Below the pieces are notes generated by a model that worked only from the letters and a program-made list of their open reading frames with translations, was not told the origin of the DNA and searched no databases. A stretch of 64,000 bases of DNA from Endomychus coccineus (Eukaryota > Arthropoda > Insecta > Coleoptera > Endomychidae). This document shows positions 12,300 through 22,249 of this stretch, piece by piece. A program made the translations under genes and the position numbers. How positions within the stretch are numbered: the first letter of the stretch is position 1; every line of letters begins with the position of its first letter. The stretch spans positions 148,478,243-148,542,242 of the forward strand of contig OY294067.1 of NCBI GenBank assembly GCA_958510875.1. The letters are read 5' to 3'.

Positions 12300-14450
12300 C
12301 TGGTCTAGGTACTCAAACATCCCTCAAAGTACCGATTGGACACCACTACTATTCCTCGGCATCAACGAGCTCACCCACATTGGCCTCCGTAAATGATTGG
12401 ATTGTTATTCTCGGATGAACTTGAAATATTCAGTTCTTAAAGGGATCTAGATTTCGTCAAGTGGGTCCTCTTTATGTAGAAAATCTGAGAAAACCTCTCT
12501 AGTTTCTTATTAAACGAGTTCAATTCATCGTTTTCAATGAGGAAATTTGAAATTTACAGAAGACAGTACCCGTTCCAAAGTATCTCCGTAAATTCAATCC
12601 TCTTCTTGCAGATGATGGAGTTCTCAGGATGGGCGGTCGATTGTCATATTCCGGACTCGTATGTGATCACAAACATTCTGCTTTACTTTCTTTACAACAT
12701 GAATTGACTGAACTTATAATTCAGTATTTCCACCATGAGTACTAATATCCTGGATCTCAGACACTACAATTCCTTCTAACTCAGCAATTTTGGATTCTTG
12801 GCGTGAAACGTGCAATTCATCGCATCGTTCCACAATGTCATATATGTTTCCGAGTGAATCCAAAGCCTATCCAACCTAACATGGGTAATCTATCTGCTGT
12901 CCGAATCACACAAATCAAACCTTTTCAGTGTGTTGGTGTTGGCTATGGAGGTCCATTTTCCATAAAACTCCCTAAATCTCGATGTGTCAAATCTCAAAAA
13001 TCTTATATATGTCTCTTTGTATGTTTCATATCAAAGGCTCTCCATTCAGAATTTGACTCTGATTTTTCGTCGGAATCTTTTCTTGCAGCATAGCGAAGGG
13101 GCCGATGTAGTAAAATATTCTGTGATTGTGGTACTAATTTCAAAGGTGCATATCAAGAGCTCAATACATTTATGCGGAACGCTGTCGAGGTAGAGGGGGT
13201 GAGACCCATTTTTTCCATTCCATTTTTTCCACTATGCTTTTTCCACTCTGCTTTTTCCACTAATATATTTTTCCAGTAATACATTTTACCACCGGTTTAT
13301 TTTTTTCTCCAGTTTATTTTTTAATACATTTAATAGTTTTATAAATGGATATCAAACAGGATATCAAAATTGTATATAGTGACCGACAGCTTTTAAATAT
13401 TCCAAAACTTCGCCTTCACTTTTCCTATCTTCATATTGGCGAACTAAATTGTTTATTCGCTCTTCGTTTTTCACTCTGGACTGCTGTGTAGTTTTTTTAA
13501 TTTTGTGGCCTAAGTCCAGCTCGCGGATCATGGCCTCGGTGTCTCCTTGTTCTTTCTGTAGCTCGAGGAGGAAGGCGTAAAGACTAGGGTGTTTTTTTCC
13601 CACAACCACCTGGAATCTGTTGTGCCAACCTTCCGACACATTGTTGGTCCTCGACAGATTTTGTAACACGGGCTCGTACATGTTCCACAGGGAGGGGGGA
13701 TAACTGTCAGACCAATGTGTTAGGTTAAACTGTCAGTTCAACGTATCAAACTGTCGTTGCTATGATACTTGTTCAAATCATTTCAATTATACTATTTTCG
13801 AATTGGTGGAAAATCATTACTAGAGGAAAAAGGTTATTGGAAAAAAAAACTAGTGGAAAAATATACCAGTGGAGTTTCAATCCTCCATCTGCTCCTCATT
13901 TTGGTGGTATATGGGAATCCGGTATAGTATCTGTCAAATCTCATTTACTCAGAGTGATCGATGAACAAATACTCACATACGAAGAGTTTTATACATACTG
14001 TCTTGGTTCAAATAGAAGCTATTCTGAGCTCTCGTCGACTGTGTTCTTTGAGTAGTGATCCAAATGATATTACGGCACTTACTCCTGGTCCTTCCTTGGC
14101 TTCAGCTCCTCTGTCATCTCTTCCTGATCCTGATCTCTCCCATCTTACTCTTAATAGATTATCTGGATGGCGGCTCGTGACGCGGTTACATCAGGATTTT
14201 TTGGAAGCAATGGCATCTTGAATATTTGAACACGTTACAACAACGTTGAAAATGGTACAGCAATTCTTCATCACCACTATCTCCTGGTATGATGGTTGTT
14301 ATGAAAGATGAGCAAATATCACTTTATATTGGCGTTTAGCGCTGATCAAAAAAATTCGTTATGGAAAAGATGGGATTGCTAGCGTGTGCACTGTTCGTAC
14401 AACATAGGGTATCCTTCAAAGACCTGTCGTTGAATTATGTCCATTTCCCT
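12300..14450 (+). pseudogene. pol: BEL/Pao pol fragment 2 (integrase), interrupted
   Basis: From about 12560 the translation shows the start of BEL/Pao integrase (PLLADDGVLRMGGRLSYSGL), a tract including QQFWILGVKRAIHRIVPQCHICFR with zinc-type Cys pair near 12780-12850, then core sequence as far as about 13190. It resumes at about 13869 with WSFNPPSAPHFGGIWESG and ends with the basic C-terminal region near 14430. Between them lies a foreign insert (see 13200-13868). Stops and frameshifts are frequent. The weak upstream limit (12300) is set by faint similarity only. The sequence after 14450 may include its 3' LTR. Confidence 0.8.
13200..13868 (-). mobile_element. MULE-type DNA transposon remnant inside BEL copy 2
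   Basis: An insert that splits BEL integrase. Its ends are built of repeated TTTTTCCACT-type units: at least four at 13207-13285, and inverted AGTGGAAAAA-type units at 13805-13862. The minus strand at 13681-13364 reads as 105 residues with NNVSEGWHNRFQVVVGKKHP, which resembles the C-terminal part of insect Mutator-like (MULE, FLYWCH-associated) transposases. The N-terminal and catalytic parts are absent. I could not settle the target duplication. The transposase assignment rests on this C-terminal phrase, so confidence is moderate. Confidence 0.6.
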
Positions 14451-15049
14451 CGCAATAGACATCGTTTATGAAATATTTCATATATCTTAGGTGAGCGGTT
14501 ATGTTACTACTTCACCCTGTATGTTGTACTGTCTGTTCTCCATTTATATTATTTCCATTAGAATTATTTCCTGTTATGAATTTGTTAAAGCAACAAATTC
14601 ATTATTTCAATTGATATCGCGAGATATGCGGGACATATGTGTTACAGGGAAGAAGGTGACAGCGATGAATGAACAGATCTCACTTCTGAACTCGCGTGAC
14701 GTGCATCTTTTGATTCTGGCTCTGCTGTAAGCTTGTAATTAGTGATCTACAGTTATAAAAAGTATTTTATCATCTATCCCTAGTAGTGGTTAGGCAAAGA
14801 AGTTCACCTTTCAAGGTAAGGTAAACCTTATTCTACAGCATTCTTATAAATTGTCTCAAATCAACAAATAATAATTTCAAACCTTCAATTAGTAACAAAA
14901 ATCATATTGTTACGTCTGCCCAACCATTTGTATATCTTTAAGAGAAATTTTAGAGTGCAAACGCATCAAACACAACTCTCAGTTCACAGACCTGAGCCAT
15001 GAGACCTGAATTTTAATATTCGCGCATAAAATATTGATATTACCTATTG
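14451..15049. other. No gene seen; possible BEL LTR
   Basis: Follows directly on BEL copy 2. GGTGAGCGGTTATGTTACTA near 14491 could mark the purine tract and LTR start, but no second LTR is present to confirm this. A 79-codon open frame at 14491-14730 has no recognisable content. Confidence 0.3.
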
Positions 15050-16465
15050 AAATTTGAATCATGTTGTAGCTTCCTTTCAATGAACCAAAATCATTTTCGT
15101 GCTCTCTCTTCAGATTCACCCAGCACATTTGGTGATTTTTTCAGAGGCAGAGATTCTATAAATCTACCATTTACATCACGCTGCGTGTTTTCAACGGATT
15201 GTTCTTCCCAAATTGTTTCTTCATTGGAAAATCTCTTGATAATGTTACACTCCTCAATTTCCTAAAATTTGCATAATTGCCCGTAAATCAAAATTTATAC
15301 CCACATGACATTTGGAATTCTTCGTTTGGACATTGTTTGCGATTTGCCCCGAAACAATCCACCCTAATCGTGTTTTTTGTAAATTCGATTTGTTTTCACC
15401 TGAATTTATTCGACCAACACATAAAACTATCCAAAATAGATCAGCACAAATCAAAATATCAATTTCCAGGTTTGTTCAATTCAGGATCAGCTAGTTTTAT
15501 ATTTTTAGAAATGTCTAAGAAATCTCTCTTTAACATTATATTTGGAAAGGTAAGATTTATGCTAAGAAGCACCAAACAAGTTCTATCTCAGTTGGAACCT
15601 CAATATTTTGAGCGAACATGCAAATCACATTTATATTGTATATCAGAAATCGCTTAATTCAGACCAGATATGGTAATATTGAAATTTTTTTACAAATGCT
15701 TGAGGTATTTAAAAATCTCTGCTATGAAACGTGATTGGCTACCGCAATACAACAAAGCACGTGCTTCATGAGCGTTTTTAAATCTATCTAGAACATCAAT
15801 ATATGCAGTGGAGAGGAAATCATCATTCGTTTCAATAGTCATTGATGATAGGGTTACTTTTGACTCAGTTTCGATAGTATCAGTTTGAGTTGAATGAGCT
15901 GATGCATCAAAATGCAATAGAGTATTGTAACGCCTATGACATCGTTTGCAAAGACCAAATCGACATGCCACCCTTTAGGCAATTCATACATAATCGTAAT
16001 TTTTTAGCAAATGAAATTATATCATTTATAGAAATTTTATTGAATTCTACGCAGTTCTATATTTGGTGCCCTTTTTTACAACAGACACATTTGTGCTTTA
16101 GGTATGAAACCTCTTTATAATGTTATTCTTAGAAGCACGATCTCTTTTTTATTTGCCTTAGAGGAATCTCTATCTGCATTCTTCGCTTCAAGGGTTCCAA
16201 GCATATCAGCGCTTCCCTTTAAGAATTGTTTCAGATCTTCCAACTTTGTTCCACTCTCATTATTAATTCCATATTTCTCTCAATCCCTTGATGTGACATT
16301 GTGGAATCTTAATGACATGAGATAAATAATTAGATTATCCCATCTATCAGTGGGTTCTTTGAGATGCGTGAGAGGACGCAAATGTTTTGAAATCGTAACA
16401 ATCAAATCTCGTATCATAATGCGTGACTCCCTTAGTATCGGTTCAATATTAAATAAAGCCCTATT
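15050..16465 (-). pseudogene. gag-pol: BEL/Pao fragment 3: gag C-terminus, zinc knuckle, protease, RT start
   Basis: Read on the minus strand from 16465 downward: gag-like sequence (TKLEDLKQFLKGSADMLG near 16230), a CCHC-type region (LRLCMNCLKGG and CKRCHRRYNTLLH, 16000-15920), a protease region in which the expected DSGSQS is now YCGSQS near 15730, the post-protease phrase NIKLADPELNKPG near 15490, then ADLFWIVLCVG and LQKTRLGWIVSG (15440-15370), and finally the start of RT. Many frameshifts. It is on the opposite strand to BEL copies 1 and 2, so it is a separate insertion. Upstream it meets a short (TA)n and the tRNA-like repeat units. Confidence 0.75.
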
Positions 16466-16492
16466 ATAATTATATATATATATATATATATA

Positions 16493-17257
16493 AGTTTAAA
16501 GTTTCTTTGCCTAATTGGCCACTATCGTGTATGTAACTTAAGAGATATAGAATTAAATTTTCTGAATTATGAAGATAACTTAGATAATTTAACATAGGAT
16601 TATAAAGATGAATAAACGTAAAAGATTGAACCATAGGCGGGATTCGAACCCACATTTCTGGATTTCTAGTCCAGGGTGTTTACCAATTACACCACTTCGG
16701 TCCTGTTAGATTTTTATATTTTTGTAAATATAAACCTCTGAAAGGATAGTAGATCATTGATGAACACAATGCGATTCGATGCCCTACCATAGATCAACTA
16801 TTCACGCACATTCATCTGAAGTTCAGTCGTTTTTTGAAGTAAGGATTGTAGGTTAGTACTGCTATGGTTGGCAGTTACTTGACAGTTCTTATTCAAATGA
16901 CAGCATCCCGGTTCTTATATATTTCAATAGAACTGACTGAGAATTGTTCTGGTTAATTATAAACAAGTTTAAAGTTTCTTTGCCTAATTGGCCACTATCG
17001 TGTATGTAACTTAAGAGATATAGAATTAAATTTTCTGAATTATGAAGATAACTTAGATAATTTAACATAGGATTATAAAGATGAATAAACGTAAAAGATT
17101 GAACCATAGGCGGGATTCGAACCCACATTTCTGGATTTCTAGTCCAGGGTGTTTACCAATTACACCACTTCGGTCCTGTTAGATTTTTATATTTTTGTAA
17201 ATATAAACCTCTGAAAGGATAGTAGATCATTGATGAACACAATATAATTCAGAAAAT
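16493..17257 (-). repeat. Tandem ~473-bp units with tRNA-like core (1.6 units)
   Basis: GTTTCTTTGCCTAATTGGCC occurs at 16501 and again at 16974, a period of 473. Each unit contains, on the minus strand, a tRNA-like block (16703-16628 and 17176-17101) with an A box (TGGTGTAATTGG), an anticodon stem-loop CTGGACTAGAAATCCAG (loop CTAGAAA, anticodon AGA by position) and a B box GGTTCGAATCC. There is no long variable arm, although an AGA anticodon would mean tRNA-Ser, a class that has one. So I read it as a tRNA-derived repeat, not a working tRNA gene. The same units occur at 38784-39731 on the plus strand. Confidence 0.75.
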
Positions 17258-17277
17258 TTAATTCTATATCTCTTAAG

Positions 17278-17350
<73 letters not shown>
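17278..17350. repeat. (TA)n microsatellite, ~73 bp
   Basis: Uninterrupted TA dinucleotides. It is preceded by a short inverted piece of the tRNA-like unit (17243-17277) and followed directly by a Penelope-type remnant. A shorter (TA)n is at 16471-16492. Confidence 0.95.
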
Positions 17351-17351
<1 letters not shown>

Positions 17352-17640
17352 TGAAAATAAAAAAAAAATTTTTTTGACGTTTCGACGATGTTTATTGTCT
17401 TTATCAAATTTGTGAATCAGTGTTTCCATGTAATTTAGAAAAGAATGGATGATTTTGATTAATGAAATGCGTCTGCAGCCGACTTGTGTTTCAAGATCCA
17501 ATTGAAACTGCAGAAGACATTGGATCGGTTGTGTGTGAAAGAGTAATGTATGGCTAATCGCAATTTGAAATGATTTGAATTTGATTAAATACAAGATATT
17601 TTTAGATTGTACAATTATAAATATCTATGATTATTGTAAG
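17352..17640 (-). mobile_element. Probable Penelope-like 3' end remnant
   Basis: The minus strand reads GATAAAGACAATAAACATCG then TCGAAACGTC (17412-17377). This has the layout of a hammerhead core as found at Penelope-like element ends, but with changes at conserved positions (UUGAUAA where CUGANGA is expected). The minus-strand frame from 17594 ends in a basic stretch RNVKKIFF. A diverged relative lies at 48740-49060: both share ATGTAATTTAGA, GTCTGCAG and TGACTTGTGT phrases in the same order. Assignment to Penelope-like elements is inference. Confidence 0.4.
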
Positions 17641-18311
17641 AATTAGTTATTCTATGATAAACACTCCACATCTATCATAATTAACTATTCAAGTTTAAGA
17701 TAATTCTATGGTATTTAACCTCAAAATTTGTACTCATAGTGTCATAGTTAAATAATACGTTATCTTTTTCAGCTTGAATTTAAAATAGACAAGTGGAAAG
17801 TGGCACTTCAAACTAATAAAATTTTGTTAAGTTTGAATTAGATTATTGTGAAGTTTCGAAAGATTGGAATCTATTTTGTCATTTACACAATTTTTCTTTT
17901 TAATTCGTTTGTTATTGTAGTGAAATAGCTAGAATGAGAAGATGAAATTTTTGCATTGTAACTGGAATTTATAAATTCCGAAAGTTTTTACAATAAAAGA
18001 GAAAAAGTAATATTTATTGCCAAAATGATCACAGATATTACAATTAAATTTTTTATTCCTGTCGTAAATGATGAAACATTAATTCTTTTCCGCATATCTT
18101 AGAGAATTCATTTAACGATTCTACTATGTGGAGTGAACCTATAGAATATTCAAGATATGCATCAATACATCGAAATGTTGAGAGTAAGTACCTACTCCGA
18201 ACACTCTGATTATATCGTGAAATAACATAAGGTATAATACTACTTATTTGAGTTACCATCGATTTCAGATTTAGTTTTATCAGAATACAAAATAGGATAA
18301 AATGTTCTCAC

Positions 18312-18611
18312 CGTTCAATACATGCACAACTGCAGAAGCTGGACTGGCATTGGACGGCATGCACGTATAATTTCCAGAATCTGATAACAATGCTTTTGTT
18401 ACCAATAACTTGCTCGTAGTACCCGCTTCAGTTTTCTCAGTTTCAAGACTGATGCCACCTCTAGGGGAATCGAAGTCGACGACGGAATGTCCATGATACC
18501 ATAATACAGATGAAGGTGGATTAGAGTGAACATTCACGGAGCAGGTCAGTGAAATTGTACTTCCTTTCTTTACGAAAACCTCACCTGGACCTGATATCGT
18601 GGCCTGAGCAT
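18312..18611 (-). CDS. dpr (paralog not assigned): dpr-type immunoglobulin-domain exon
   Basis: A single internal exon of about 300 bases on the minus strand. It starts after a polypyrimidine tract and AG (acceptor at 18613-18612) with two bases completing a split codon, and ends with one base before GTGAGA (donor at 18311). The 99-codon frame is open throughout. It reads as a complete Ig fold: GPGEVFVKKGSTISLTC (first Cys), VLWYHG (core Trp), SPRGGIS, then LLSDSGNYTCMPSNA with the second Cys in the classic DSGxYxC motif, closing in VVHVLNG. WYHG, SPRGG and HVLNG are characteristic of the second Ig domain of insect Dpr cell-surface proteins. These bind DIP receptors in synaptic partner choice. 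No neighbouring exons were found in the window, so introns on both sides are probably long. The open frame, intact splice sites and conserved core argue for a live gene. The exact paralog cannot be told from one exon. Confidence 0.9.
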
Positions 18612-20180
18612 CTGAAAAGAAAACCGAAGTCGTGAAAACAAAGAAGAGAAAGATTCTCCTGATTTACATCCTTCCCATTCTACATTCACTTCTTGTTCAC
18701 TTCCAGGGAGATTGACTTTGTGCCTCAGAAATTGACAACTTTACGTATTTTTTTCAGTTTGACAAGAAAGATATTCCTTTTAGTCATTCAAAGACGCATT
18801 TTGATATAAATCGTCGCCATTGTTCTCACTTCTCCAGAATACCAATTTCAATTAAAAAATCAAACGAATGAATCATTATTCATACCTGAATAATGACAAT
18901 TCATAAACTAGAATCTCATAATCATTTCCAATCCATAATTTTTGTTCCGTGAAATAAATCGAAACGTAAGGTATAGCGGTGTATAGGATTCATGAGAGAG
19001 AGGGAGAGAGACGCATCGCATTACTAATAAGATAAACAGAAGAAGAACTTGTGTAGTGCGATAGGAAAAGGGGAGTTTGCATTTCACAGGTTGATTTGTT
19101 TAATAAGTTATAATTAGATATGGGTTGCTTTTCAGAAGTCTATTACATTTACCAACTATTGTTTGATTAAAGCAACTCCATGATTGTATCATATTTATAC
19201 TAATATCAAATAGGAACTGCTATTTTGTACCTCTTCTTTGGAAGAGTTATCAGATTCGAGATAAAAATAGCTATAACTATATCACTTTGTATTACAATTA
19301 TGTTGTTCATACTTAGAAATAACAGTTCTACCCATCTTCAGTAAAAATAGTGGTATGTGTCATAAAAATCGTATCTAATTCACTTTCTCGTATTTCAAGT
19401 ACATTGAATCATAGTAATTGATAGGTTTCATCAAATATGTAGTTCTCAGTCTTCACTAGAGAGATTTTCACATAATTTCTTCCATGCGAAGCTTACTTCG
19501 ATGAAACGGAGCATTTTGTATCAATGGCAATCACGATTGCCCCTAAATACTTCATAACCTGCACTTGTGAAACATAAACTTGACAACAATCATCAATTCT
19601 TCAATTTCAAAGTTTGAGTGAACTTGGTTGGTTCCTTATAATACCTTAATCCTCAGCATGAAATTATGAACATGTTGACTAATTGAATCTCTGCAAAGTC
19701 ATAACCGTACGTAATGGATAATGAGATTGCGTTATTCTTATCTCCAGCCATGATTTAAATTGAAGTGGATCCGGAAAAACTCGTCAACTAATCTTCATTC
19801 CTATTTTATAAAGAATTCATTTTTCTCGGTCTGTAGCTTCATGCTAATAACATTACCCTTCAAAGCATATTTATTTGGTTTGAAGTTTTTACTAGATTAT
19901 GATGAAAAAAGGAAGTAGGAATTGTTAAAAACATAAGATTTCCTATGAGTTTTCTATCCTGATATTGTTCCAAACAGGGAGATATAATTTATAATTGTTT
20001 ATATGAATACAAATTACACTTTAGCTTGTGAAATGTATTCATAAATTTTAGCAATTACCGTTTCAACAACACAGCGATATCATCATCATGAGAATGAAGA
20101 GTTAATAAATCTAACAATTGTTTCATCAAAAAACAATTTTATCATCATGTGAAAAGGGAGTTATGAAATGTTAAAAAGTG
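18612..20180. other. Probable dpr intron, no gene seen
   Basis: AT-rich sequence upstream of the Dpr exon on its strand. It contains the polypyrimidine tract at 18614-18640 and a short purine run (GAGAGAGAGGGAGAGAGA near 18994), with no readable exon or transposon. 17641-18311, on the other side of the exon, likewise shows nothing beyond AT-rich sequence. Confidence 0.5.
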
Positions 20181-20183
20181 TTT

Positions 20184-20263
20184 CACCATCGCAATTGCGC
20201 TTAAATGAGGTATATTACCCTCACACCATCGCAATTGCGCTTAAATGAGGTATATTACCCTCA
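20184..20263. repeat. Perfect 40-bp tandem duplication
   Basis: CACCATCGCAATTGCGCTTA and the following 20 bases occur at 20184-20223 and again at 20224-20263 without a mismatch, which suggests a recent duplication. The unit contains the palindrome GCAATTGC. Confidence 0.95.
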
Positions 20264-20436
20264 CACGAGTCTTGCAATCATCTAGTGGGTAATAAACATT
20301 GCATGCGAGTTGTGTAGAAAATTTCATCTACAACTAATGAATAACATAAATATATTCTTAACATGTAATTGATATAACAATTATATATAAAAATTCTAGG
20401 GAAATAGGTCACATTAACACTTTGTTCTAAATGATC

Positions 20437-20478
20437 GTCTTTACGTACGTTTCGGTCTCACGACCATCATCAGAAGAC
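20437..20478 (-). ncRNA. Hammerhead ribozyme motif, left arm
   Basis: The reverse complement gives stem I GUCUU, core CUGAUGA, an extra U, stem II GGUC-GUGA-GACC, GAA, a two-base-pair stem III AC-GUAC-GU, A at position 17, then AAGAC closing stem I. All conserved core bases are present. Predicted cleavage follows the A opposite 20442. The short stem III is typical of hammerheads reported in Penelope-like elements. Confidence 0.65.
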
Positions 20479-20742
20479 TCACTATGTCAAAAAAGGGGTT
20501 TATTAAAACTAATTATAGCACAAGCGTCCAAATCGCACAAATTTAATTTCAATCAAAAGAGCACACGCCGTCGAAACGAACAGACCCACGAATAATTGAA
20601 ATTAATACTGACGATACAATTTCAATTATTCGTGGGTCTGTTCGTTTCGACGGCGTGGGCTCTTTTGATTGAAATTAAATTTGTGCGACTTGGACGCTTG
20701 TGCTATGATTAGTTTTAATAAACCCCTTTTTTGACATAACGA

Positions 20743-20784
20743 GTCTTCTGATGATGGTCGTGAGACCGAAACGTACGTAAAGAC
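20743..20784 (+). ncRNA. Hammerhead ribozyme motif, right arm
   Basis: Stem I GTCTT (20743-20747) pairs with AAGAC (20780-20784). Core CTGATGA is at 20748-20754, stem II GGTC/GACC with GTGA loop at 20756-20767, GAA at 20768-20770, and a two-base-pair stem III with GTAC loop at 20771-20778. A20779 is the cleavage-site base. An unpaired T at 20755 precedes stem II. The 42-base sequence is identical to the left-arm motif. Confidence 0.65.
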
Positions 20785-20841
20785 GAATATTTAAAACAAA
20801 GTGTTGATGTGACCTATTTCCCTAGAATTTTATATATAATT

Positions 20842-22240
20842 CATACTGGGTCAAGAATCTTTATCATTGATATAACATAAATAATTGAACCCATCCCAAT
20901 TATATTTTTTTATTGTTTATAAATCGATAAGCATATGAACATTAATCCAAATTGAGTCGGATTGAATCTTAGTTACTCAGAACGAACAAAAAAAGACCAC
21001 CCTTTAAAGAATACCACTTACTTTGATACACACCGTTGGATATTGATTATTCAATCATACTGTATCTAATTAACAGACATTAACATACAAAAATCGTATA
21101 TTTAATGAATGTATCACTCGATGGTTTTAGATACATTCTGTCTTCATGAACTGAATCATTGAATTATGAATATACACGTAATAATGTACGATTATAATTA
21201 TTTATATATTCAGACTTGATCAATTTGCTCTAATCATTCTTATAAATTTCATGTAACTGAAACATTTTAATTCTTTATTTCAATTGGATATTTCAAGAAA
21301 AAGAATTTCTGAAGGAATATATTTCATAACTTATCACCACTTCATTTTTTGAATTTATCCGTTTGATCTGCCGTTCAAATAGATATTCCAGTTCAAACAT
21401 TTCCACGATTGTTCACTCTGATCGATTCCTCTCCCACCAAGTCTTATCAGTTTCAGTTTTATTCATCTTTTGACGTATCTGAAATAGTAACAGACTATAA
21501 TATGCAGATATTTCTGATTTTTTTTTTGCATATTGACTGAACCTGACTTTGTAGATGTTGCTACCATCCTCCGAAAACAACAAACAATTTCGTACGTATT
21601 TTAATTTGGAAACGTAAGATTTCTGATTAAAAGTTCAAACAGAAAAGTGTATGAAATTGTACGCTCTCGTATGCTCAACATGATCCTTGAAATAAAAAGA
21701 ATAAAATTATTCATAAATAGCCATTCTAGATCCCAATTTTGCTGATGAGCATGCCTTTTTCTCAGTTGGTCTAAACTCATCAGCGTGAACTAACTACTTT
21801 GTTCAATTGGATGGAGAAGTGGAAATTATAAATTAGTTCATATGAATATATCAGCTTGTATTATCTGGGATTGACCGAAATATTTTCTTCGAATGGAGAT
21901 AAAGCTGCGATTGATTGATAATTGAAAATCACTTGGAATTGAACGGTTTTGGATGAAATAATCCATGATAGCGTTTCATTTATATGAATAATGAGTTCAT
22001 GTTGATGAAACACTATTTTGATTTGTTATGAAATATTAGATTTTGAATAATAAATTAGATCAATTAAGAAAATCACCTCTCCCTTTTTTGGTTTGTATAG
22101 AGTCATTTCAACTTTATGATGTGGCTTCAGCAAAATAGGTCATTATGTAATTATTGACAAGTTCAATTTTATTTTGATGAAAGAACGATTACTCATTCAG
22201 TTTTTATACCATTTTTAATTTACTTATTGGAAGTGGTATG
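20842..22240. other. No gene seen
   Basis: AT-rich sequence with no readable frame, RNA gene or repeat that I can identify. Confidence 0.5.
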
Positions 22241-22249
22241 GATTAAAGT

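Larger units (their letters stand above)
20379..20841. mobile_element. 225-bp inverted repeat, Penelope-like ends, 14-bp loop
   Basis: Arms at 20379-20603 and 20618-20841 are inverted copies with few differences, separated by AATACTGACGATAC. Each arm, read outward, carries a hammerhead-ribozyme motif followed by a short tail. The phrase CTGATGATGG...GACCGAAACGT resembles the 3' ends of Penelope-like elements, which are known to carry hammerhead motifs. The element has no coding sequence. It looks like two such ends joined head to head, the same arrangement as the larger Penelope pair at 59612-62285. It would form a long hairpin in either DNA strand or RNA. Confidence 0.65.

Noticed and set aside
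16628..16703. Functional tRNA-Ser(AGA) gene on the minus strand
   Set aside because: Anticodon and both promoter boxes are present, but the long variable arm is missing, the acceptor ends pair imperfectly in this copy, and the block is part of a repeated 475-bp unit. Annotated as a tRNA-like repeat.
18053..18259. Additional Dpr coding exon just downstream of the Ig exon
   Set aside because: The minus-strand frame has no Ig or membrane-anchor features and no convincing splice sites.
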